Part shown: piece after piece, positions 15,330 to 20,542 of the stretch | Position numbering within the stretch: the stretch's first letter is position 1 | Layout of the letters: each line of letters begins with the position of its first letter | NCBI GenBank assembly: GCA_041667045.1 | Contig: JBAYFS010000017.1 | Location: 1-20,542, forward strand | DNA: 20,542 nt | Source: JAQVSV01 sp041667045 | GTDB lineage: Bacteria > Elusimicrobiota > Elusimicrobia > Elusimicrobiales > Elusimicrobiaceae | Direction of reading: 5' to 3' | Notes under the pieces: generated by a model | What the model was told of the DNA's origin: nothing | Databases searched by the model: none | Seen by the model: the letters and a program-made list of their open reading frames with translations, nothing else | Translations under genes and position numbers: made by a program

Positions 15330-16514
15330 CTAGTATAGAAGAAAAGATTTTCTTTTTTCCCGGAACGGCCCGCTGTTTTCCTCAAACGCGGCCAGTATTT
15401 GTTCCGGCGGCGCGCCGGTTTTATACAACTCCTCAAAAATTCCGTTGCCGGTCATTCTTTTCATATCCTCCCACCTGATGGAGAAAGCTTCAGCCCCCGT
15501 GTCGCGCAGGGCGCAGGCAAGCCGCACGAAAAGTTCGACGGCGCGCAGTTTGGCCCGGTCAGTCACGCGAAAGGCCAGGCCGGGACACTTCTGTCCGGCC
15601 AAAACATCCTTCTCCGGCGTGCGCGTGGCGGAGGAAATTTCAACGCCCGGAACGGAAGACATATGCGCGAGCGTTTTTTCCGGCTCCAGCCAGGGCGCTC
15701 CTATCCACAAAAAAGGCTCTGCCGTTCCGCGCCCCACGGAAACATTTGTCGCCTCGAAACACGCAATGCCGCTGTAAATATCCGCCGCGTCCGCGCTGCG
15801 GATATTGGGCGACGGATTGACCCACGGAAGGCCCGTTTCCTCATACGGCATATCGCGCCGCCAGCCTTTCATTTTAACAACATGCGGCTTCGCCTTAAGC
15901 CCCAATCTGTCGGCATGAAACAAGGCCGCCTCGCCGGGAGTAAAGCCATGCCGCAACGGGACCGCCAGATAAGCCGTGAAAGCCCGCACCGAGTCATCCA
16001 GTACCGGACCCTCGACAATAGTTCCGCCCGCCAGGTTGGGACGGTCCAGCACATAAAATTCTATGCCGTATTTATCGGCCTCTTCCAGCGCGTAGGCCAT
16101 GCTGGTGAGATAGGTGTAAAACCGCGCGCCCACATCCGCCATATCAAAAACCAGAGCGTCAACGCCTTTTAACATTTCCCAGGTCGGCCGTTTGACCGCG
16201 CCATAAAGACTATATATAGGAACACCGCAGGCCGAAACGCTGGAATTTAAAACCGTCTCGCCATGATCCGCCCGGCCCGAAAAACCGTGTTCCGGGCTGA
16301 ACACCGCCGCAAGCTTTACGCCTTTGGCGGCGGAAAACAGACTGACAATATCCCGCCCGTCTTTGGCAACCGCCGTGCGGTTGGCGAGCAGGGCCACGGT
16401 TTTCCCCCTGAAAAGCTCGAAATCCTGCGCCGCGGCAACGTCAAGCCCGCTGTCCGCCGGGAAAACCGGCAAACATGCGGAGAACAGCAAAGTAGAAATA
16501 AAAATTTTTCTCAT
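15330..16514 (-). CDS. DUF1343 protein, exo-beta-N-acetylmuramidase NamZ-like
   Basis: This 394-residue exported protein has an N-terminal signal sequence (MRKIFISTLLFSACLPVFPA). LFSAC could be a weak lipobox, but Phe at -3 makes cleavage by signal peptidase I equally possible. The DUF1343 hallmarks are present: SPEHGFSG (Glu75-His76), FDMADVGARFYTY, LDRPNLAGG, PLRHGFTPGEAA, WVNPSPNIRS, and NVSVGRGTAEPF. By family knowledge DUF1343 corresponds to NamZ (GH171), an exo-acting enzyme that removes terminal N-acetylmuramic acid from peptidoglycan fragments; the Glu of SPEHG is the likely catalytic residue. A role in wall turnover or muropeptide recycling is inferred. No other recycling gene is nearby. 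It is divergent from hrcA; a TAAAAT (complement of 16530-16535) upstream may be its -10, but no clear -35 or ribosome binding site is seen. Confidence 0.88.
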   Translation of the reverse strand: MRKIFISTLLFSACLPVFPADSGLDVAAAQDFELFRGKTVALLANRTAVAKDGRDIVSLFSAAKGVKLAAVFSPEHGFSGRADHGETVLNSSVSACGVPIYSLYGAVKRPTWEMLKGVDALVFDMADVGARFYTYLTSMAYALEEADKYGIEFYVLDRPNLAGGTIVEGPVLDDSVRAFTAYLAVPLRHGFTPGEAALFHADRLGLKAKPHVVKMKGWRRDMPYEETGLPWVNPSPNIRSADAADIYSGIACFEATNVSVGRGTAEPFLWIGAPWLEPEKTLAHMSSVPGVEISSATRTPEKDVLAGQKCPGLAFRVTDRAKLRAVELFVRLACALRDTGAEAFSIRWEDMKRMTGNGIFEELYKTGAPPEQILAAFEENSGPFREKRKSFLLY

Positions 16515-16571
16515 TCTTTCATTTAAGCAATTTTATCCCGAACAGGCACTAGCGGACGCGGCGTTTTGTTG

Positions 16572-16600
16572 TTGACAGGAAAATTATTTAGGTGTAAAAT
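16572..16600 (+). promoter_or_regulatory. Sigma70-type promoter of hrcA-grpE-dnaK
   Basis: A perfect -35 TTGACA (16572-16577) and a -10 TAAAAT (16595-16600) are separated by exactly 17 bases. It is the best promoter in the window. The expected start point, near 16607, lies within the CIRCE operator, so bound HrcA would block initiation. Confidence 0.9.
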
Positions 16601-16601
16601 A

Positions 16602-16628
16602 TTAGCAGTCGGTTATCGCGAGTGCTAA
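16602..16628 (+). promoter_or_regulatory. CIRCE operator (HrcA binding site)
   Basis: TTAGCAGTC (16602-16610), a nine-base spacer, and GAGTGCTAA (16620-16628) match the CIRCE consensus TTAGCACTC-N9-GAGTGCTAA. The right arm is perfect; the left arm has one change (G for C at 16608), which breaks the symmetry of one base pair. It directly follows the -10 hexamer and precedes hrcA, indicating autoregulation of the operon by HrcA. Confidence 0.95.
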
Positions 16629-16653
16629 TTATTCAACGGGGCATTAAAGCCAT

Positions 16654-17754
16654 ATGCGTATTCTGAAACCGGAAATAGCCGTCGAACGTGAACACTGCAT
16701 TCTGCGGTGGATAATCCAGGAATTTGTGCGGAGCCGCCATCCTGTCGGCTCCGAGCTTATCGCGAAAAAATGCGGGTTGGGAATTTCCAGCGCCAGCGTG
16801 CGCAGCATAATGAAAAAACTTGAGGACGAAGGCTACCTGGCCCAGTCCCACACCTCCGGGGGCCGGCTCCCCACCGACAAGGCTTACCGTTTTTACGTTG
16901 ACTATCTCTCGGAAGTGCGCAAACTCGCCCTTGAAGAACGCCGGCGCATAGAAGGCGAATACAAACGCCAGATGGACGAGATTGACCGCGTCATGGCGCA
17001 GACCTCAAAACTGCTGGCCTCCATTTCCCATTCGGCGGGTTTTGTTTTCTCTTCCGGAATAGCGAGCCAGAGCATCGCCAGAATGGACCTGCTTCCGCTG
17101 GGACGCGACTATATTCTGGTGATGATCGTAACGCAGTCCGGCTCGGTGAAGCACTGGCCGGTGCAAACGGAAACGGAAATACCGCCCGAAAGGCTGCGGC
17201 TCATGTCCGTGTTCCTGAACGAACACCTCTCCGGTTTGCCGATAAGCGAAGCGCGGCGCGTACTGTGGGACTACCTCCGCAGCGGGCAGGACGATCTGCG
17301 CAACGCGGCGGAACTGGCGGGCAGATTCCTTCAGACCATCGAGCGGCAGGGCCCGGAGGAAACGGACCTGCATATAGAAGGGATAAGCCAACTCGCCGGT
17401 CTGGTTGACGAAAAAGATTTCTCCGGTTTTTTCGACATGCTCAACATCATGCAGGAAAAACGCCGGTTTATTGACATGCTGAAAAACCAGCTGGACAGTT
17501 TCGTGCAGGACGCCGTGCCTGCGGTGCGGGTTTCCATCGGCGCGGAAAACAATCTTAAGGAACTGCGCCAGATGAGCCTTGTAACGCGCAGCTACCGCGT
17601 GGGCGACAAATGCGTAGGCATTGTGGGCATTCTCGGCCCGCGGCACATGGAATATTCCAAGGCGATATCCCTGGTCACATTCATGAGTTCACTCATGGAG
17701 GATTCCATAAGCCAGTGGGAAAAGTTCATGATAAGCAAAGACGGGCAATTTTAG
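16654..17754 (+). CDS. hrcA: Heat-inducible transcription repressor HrcA
   Basis: This 366-residue repressor binds CIRCE and loses activity on heat stress, when GroEL (by family knowledge) is occupied by unfolded proteins. The N-terminal winged helix (about 1-80; SELIAKKCGLGISSASVRSIMKKLEDEGYL) ends in the family signature GRLPTDKAYRFYVDYL (70-85). The central dimerisation region follows. The C-terminal GAF-like part contains IGAENNLKELRQMSLVT, YRVGDKCVGIVGILGP and HMEYSKA. The length is usual for the family. The ATG has only a weak ribosome binding site (GGGG at 16638-16641 or AAAG at 16647-16650). It is the first gene after the promoter/CIRCE pair, so it controls its own operon. grpE follows seven bases after the stop. 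Confidence 0.97.
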   Translation: MRILKPEIAVEREHCILRWIIQEFVRSRHPVGSELIAKKCGLGISSASVRSIMKKLEDEGYLAQSHTSGGRLPTDKAYRFYVDYLSEVRKLALEERRRIEGEYKRQMDEIDRVMAQTSKLLASISHSAGFVFSSGIASQSIARMDLLPLGRDYILVMIVTQSGSVKHWPVQTETEIPPERLRLMSVFLNEHLSGLPISEARRVLWDYLRSGQDDLRNAAELAGRFLQTIERQGPEETDLHIEGISQLAGLVDEKDFSGFFDMLNIMQEKRRFIDMLKNQLDSFVQDAVPAVRVSIGAENNLKELRQMSLVTRSYRVGDKCVGIVGILGPRHMEYSKAISLVTFMSSLMEDSISQWEKFMISKDGQF

Positions 17755-17761
17755 GGGAACT

Positions 17762-18331
17762 ATGAAACACAAGGACAAAGAAACTCCCAAACAGGAAACG
17801 GAAAATTCCGCGCAGGAAACCGCGGCGCCGCAGGAGCAGACGGGCGCAAAGGAAACACAGCCCGATTATTACGACCAGCTGCTCCGGCTGAAAGCCGAGT
17901 TCGACAATTACCGCAAGCGCGTTGAACGCGAAAAGCCGGAACTCATCAACTGGGGCAAACGCGAAACGCTTATGAGCCTGCTACCGATCTACGACGTCAT
18001 GCTGCACGCGAAATGCCAGCTGGACAAGATTATGGCGGGCGAAAAAACCGAACAGGAAATAAAAGACCTGTGCCTCGGCATTGACATGATTTTCAAGGAG
18101 TTCGAAAAAGTGTTCGCGAGCCAGAACGTGCGCCCCATGCTGTGCGTGGGCGAACCGTATGACCCGATGAAACACGAAGTGTTAAGCGTCGTTCCCGGCG
18201 ACGGGACGAACGACGGCCTGGTGGTCTCCGAAATGCAGAAAGGGTTTATCTGCGGAGATAAAATCCTCAGGCCCGCGCGCGTATGCATAGCCAAAGCGCC
18301 CGCCCAAGCGGAAGAAAAAGCCGCCGAATAA
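17762..18331 (+). CDS. grpE: Nucleotide exchange factor GrpE
   Basis: This 189-residue cochaperone releases ADP from DnaK. A charged, Glu/Gln/Thr-rich disordered N-terminus (1-36) leads into the long dimerisation helix (LRLKAEFDNYRKRVEREK, then LMSLLPIYDVM). The C-terminal beta domain (about 125-180) carries the family pattern EPYDPMKHEVL, LVVSEMQKGFICGDKILRPARVCIAK. The length is typical. The ATG is preceded by GGGGA just after the hrcA stop codon, so translation may be partly coupled to hrcA. It sits between hrcA and dnaK in the standard order. Confidence 0.97.
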   Translation: MKHKDKETPKQETENSAQETAAPQEQTGAKETQPDYYDQLLRLKAEFDNYRKRVEREKPELINWGKRETLMSLLPIYDVMLHAKCQLDKIMAGEKTEQEIKDLCLGIDMIFKEFEKVFASQNVRPMLCVGEPYDPMKHEVLSVVPGDGTNDGLVVSEMQKGFICGDKILRPARVCIAKAPAQAEEKAAE

Positions 18332-18373
18332 GCGGAAAATAATTTAAATAAGGAAAAGTCACAGGAGGAACAG

Positions 18374-20245
18374 ATGGCAAAAATAATAGGTATTGATCTT
18401 GGAACTTCCAACACGGCAGCCGCCGTTATGGAAGGCGGACACGCGACGATTATTCCCTCTGCAGAGGGAAGTTCAGTCGGGGGAAAAGCGTTTCCGTCTT
18501 ACGTGGCGTTTACCAAAGACGGGCAGATGCTGGTCGGCGAGCCGGCCCGCAGGCAGGCGGTAGCGAATCCGGAGGGGACCATTACCGCTTTCAAACGGAA
18601 AATGGGAACAACTTTCAAATACAGCGTAAACGGCAAGGAATTCACGCCCCAGCAGCTGTCGGCGTTCCTGCTTCAGAAAGTGAAGACGGACGCAGAAGCC
18701 TTCCTGGGCGAGAAAGTGGAAAAAGCGGTTATCACCGTGCCGGCCTACTTTAACGACAACCAGCGCCAGGCCACCAAAGACGCGGGCACCATAGCGGGCC
18801 TCGAAGTCATCCGGCTGGTTAACGAACCGACCGCCGCGGCGCTGTCTTACGGAGTGGACAAGGCGGGCAAGGAACAGAAAATCCTGGTTTTCGATCTGGG
18901 CGGCGGAACGCTCGACGTTACCATCATGGAAATGGGGAAAGAAGGCACCTTCGACGTGATTTCCACATCCGGCGACACCCAGCTGGGCGGCACCGACATG
19001 GACAACACGCTCATCGGCTACATTTGCGACGAATTCCGCAAAAATACCGGTATAGACATCCGCAACGACCCCACGGCCCAGCAGCGGCTTAAGGAAGCGG
19101 CGGAAAAAGCTAAAATCGAACTGTCCACGGTAATGGAAACAGAAATCAACCTCCCGTTCATCACCGCTGACGCGTCCGGCCCGAAACATCTCCAGCTTAA
19201 AATTTCCCGCGCGAAACTCGAATCGCTGATTGACGATATCGTCAAACGCTGCGGCAAATCCATTGACCAGGCGTTAAACGACGCCAAACTCAAGCCGGAA
19301 AATATTGACAAGATCATTCTGGTCGGCGGACCCACCAGAATGCCGGTAGTGCAGAAATTCGTGGAAAAACACGTCGGCAAAACGATCGAGCGCGGCGTGG
19401 ACCCCATGGAATGCGTGGCGACCGGCGCGGCCATCCAGGCCGGCGTGCTAACCGGCGAAGTGAAGGACGTACTCCTGCTGGACGTGACGCCGCTTTCACT
19501 CGGCCTTGAAACGCTGGGCGGCGTGACCACCCGGCTCATCGAGCGCAACACCACCATACCGGTGCGCAAAACGCAGATCTTCTCGACCGCGGCGGACAGC
19601 CAGCCGGCGGTAACCATCCACGTCCTGCAGGGTGAAAGACCGAAAGCGATGGATAACGTGTCGCTCGGCAAATTCGATCTGGACGGCATTCCCCCCGCAC
19701 CGCGCGGAGTCCCGCAGATCGAAGTCACCTTCGACATTGACGCCAACGGCATCCTGAAAGTTTCCGCAAAAGACCTCGGCACAAGCAAACAACAGCACAT
19801 AACGATATCGGCACCCAACAAACTTAAGGACGACGATATCAAGAAGTATGTGCGCGACGCCGAACAGTACGCCGACGCCGACAAGGAATATAAGGAAAAA
19901 GTCGAGGCTAAAAACCAGGCGGACAGCGTGATCTACCAGACGGAAAAGGCACTGCGCGATTACGGCGACAAGATCTCGCAGGAAGAACGCCTTAACGTTG
20001 ACCGCGCATTAAACGATCTTAAAGACGCGGTAAAGGCGGACGACACGGAAAAGATCAAAAAAACCACCGACGCGGCATTGCAGGCTTCACAGAAACTGGG
20101 CGAGATTATCTACAAACAGTCCCAGGCCGAGCAGCAGGGCGCGGCAGGTGCGGCGCCGGGCGGCAACGGCGGAGAACAGCCTTCCGCGGCAGCGGGCAAA
20201 CCCGAAGACGTGGTTGACGCCGAAGTCGTTGACGAAAACAAATAA
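18374..20245 (+). CDS. dnaK: Molecular chaperone DnaK (Hsp70)
   Basis: This 623-residue ATP-dependent chaperone is complete. The nucleotide-binding domain (1 to about 365) has IGIDLGTSNTAAAVMEGG, the phosphate-binding loop VFDLGGGTLDVTIME and ILVGGPTRMPVVQKFV. The hydrophobic interdomain linker VLLLDVTPLSLGLE starts at 366. The substrate-binding beta domain follows (GERPKAMDNVSLGKFDLDGIPPAPRG, then FDIDANGILKVSAKD), then the helical lid. A Gly/Ala-rich tail ends in VVDAEVVDENK, as in many bacterial DnaK proteins. The ribosome binding site AGGAGG (18363-18368) with a five-base spacer is the strongest in the operon, fitting a higher need for DnaK than for GrpE or HrcA. A strong hairpin follows the stop codon. 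dnaJ does not follow. Confidence 0.98.
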   Translation: MAKIIGIDLGTSNTAAAVMEGGHATIIPSAEGSSVGGKAFPSYVAFTKDGQMLVGEPARRQAVANPEGTITAFKRKMGTTFKYSVNGKEFTPQQLSAFLLQKVKTDAEAFLGEKVEKAVITVPAYFNDNQRQATKDAGTIAGLEVIRLVNEPTAAALSYGVDKAGKEQKILVFDLGGGTLDVTIMEMGKEGTFDVISTSGDTQLGGTDMDNTLIGYICDEFRKNTGIDIRNDPTAQQRLKEAAEKAKIELSTVMETEINLPFITADASGPKHLQLKISRAKLESLIDDIVKRCGKSIDQALNDAKLKPENIDKIILVGGPTRMPVVQKFVEKHVGKTIERGVDPMECVATGAAIQAGVLTGEVKDVLLLDVTPLSLGLETLGGVTTRLIERNTTIPVRKTQIFSTAADSQPAVTIHVLQGERPKAMDNVSLGKFDLDGIPPAPRGVPQIEVTFDIDANGILKVSAKDLGTSKQQHITISAPNKLKDDDIKKYVRDAEQYADADKEYKEKVEAKNQADSVIYQTEKALRDYGDKISQEERLNVDRALNDLKDAVKADDTEKIKKTTDAALQASQKLGEIIYKQSQAEQQGAAGAAPGGNGGEQPSAAAGKPEDVVDAEVVDENK

Positions 20246-20256
20246 AACCAGCATAC

Positions 20257-20285
20257 GGCCCGCTCCGCTCACAGCGGAGCGGGCC
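20257..20285 (+). terminator. 13-bp hairpin after dnaK without a T-run
   Basis: GGCCCGCTCCGCT (20257-20269) and AGCGGAGCGGGCC (20273-20285) form a perfect GC-rich stem around the loop CAC. The bases after it (AAACAGGCAT) contain no T-tract, so it is not a standard intrinsic terminator. It may be an atypical terminator or an mRNA 3'-end stabiliser allowing partial read-through into the gene at 20299. Confidence 0.5.
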
Positions 20286-20298
20286 AAACAGGCATATC

Positions 20299-20542
20299 AT
20301 GAAAAGAGATTTTAAAGTGGTTTTCCCGCGAAAAGTCGTGGAACTTGTAAACGAGCGGCAGTCCTATCTCAAACGGCATGTCCCCGATGACAGAACGAAA
20401 TGCCTTTTTTGCGGCGCGGAAATTTCAGCCAGAAATTTTTTCCTTTTAAAAGACGGAGAAACGCGCTATACCATCGGCTGCGTGCATTGCGGCGGCGCGC
20501 GCGAAACCGTGCCGAGCGTGAACCCGTTCATGTTTATTAACA
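20299..20542 (+). CDS. Zinc-ribbon-like protein of unknown function (3' end outside window)
   Basis: An open frame from ATG 20299 runs off the window with 81 complete codons visible. It begins MKRDFKVVFPRKVVELVNERQ and has two CxxC pairs, CLFCGAEIS and CVHCGGARE, about 29 residues apart, which could bind one zinc ion. An AGG six bases before the ATG is a weak ribosome binding site. It lacks the HPD motif and the four CxxCxGxG repeats of DnaJ, so it is not dnaJ despite its place. I do not recognise the family. It lies 13 bases after the dnaK hairpin and could be co-transcribed if that hairpin is leaky. Confidence 0.6.
   Translation, partial: MKRDFKVVFPRKVVELVNERQSYLKRHVPDDRTKCLFCGAEISARNFFLLKDGETRYTIGCVHCGGARETVPSVNPFMFIN

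Noticed and set aside
16263..16575. Short + strand open frames (to 16526 and 16575) reading towards the hrcA promoter
   Set aside because: They are mostly antisense to the NamZ-like gene and run into the intergenic region with no ribosome binding site or recognisable motif.
19018..19884. Long 288-codon open frame antisense to dnaK
   Set aside because: Antisense frames over dnaK are a well-known by-product of its codon bias; it lies fully inside a certain gene and has no ribosome binding site or family motif that I can see.
20299..20542. The partial gene after dnaK as dnaJ
   Set aside because: The N-terminus lacks a J-domain and HPD motif, and the cysteines are two simple CxxC pairs, not the four CxxCxGxG repeats.
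1..20542. CRISPR array, tRNA/rRNA genes, insertion sequences or phage genes
   Set aside because: I saw no regularly spaced repeats, cloverleaf-like segments, transposase or integrase motifs, or terminal inverted repeats flanking a coding unit. A covariance-model search could still find a small RNA that I missed.

Overview
This window is about 20.5 kb of gene-dense bacterial chromosome with moderately high GC and short intergenic gaps. It encodes housekeeping and signalling functions. I see no transposase, integrase, phage gene, CRISPR array, tRNA or rRNA. Signal peptides, a predicted outer-membrane beta-barrel and a periplasmic binding protein indicate a diderm bacterium. HrcA/CIRCE control of the chaperone operon rules out an enterobacterial-type heat-shock circuit. 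The combination is compatible with a deep-branching diderm phylum; Elusimicrobiota is my guess, and the sequence alone does not prove it.

Layout, left to right. (1) 1-5154, + strand: the 3' part of a very large hybrid sensor kinase (two extracytoplasmic sensor regions, three PAS domains, HisKA, HATPase, two receivers, HPt) followed by a stand-alone receiver. Together these form a likely complete phosphorelay. (2) 5296-5973, + strand: a small MscS-related membrane protein with its own promoter and terminator. (3) 9853-6102, - strand: the macromolecular synthesis operon rpsU-dnaG-rpoD, with a strong hairpin between rpsU and dnaG and a terminator after rpoD. (4) 12754-9913, - strand: an outer-membrane barrel protein, a soluble GAF-PAS histidine kinase and a HIT-family hydrolase, closely packed and reading towards rpsU. 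(5) 12865-15293, + strand: a secreted repeat protein and an orphan family-5 solute-binding protein, whose transcript probably starts at or next to the first ATG. (6) 16514-15330, - strand: an exported DUF1343/NamZ-like cell-wall hydrolase. (7) 16572-20245, + strand: a sigma70-type promoter with a CIRCE operator, then hrcA-grpE-dnaK without dnaJ. (8) 20299 to the edge: the start of an unidentified zinc-ribbon protein.

The region joins the core replication/transcription operon and the heat-shock chaperone operon with two independent signalling modules and several envelope proteins. Convergent gene pairs are separated by bidirectional A-stem-loop-T terminators. I found no clear previously undescribed multi-gene system. 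The best leads are the barrel-kinase-HIT cluster, the repeat protein coupled to an orphan binding protein, two apparently leaderless or near-leaderless promoters, and regulatory hairpins lacking U-tracts.
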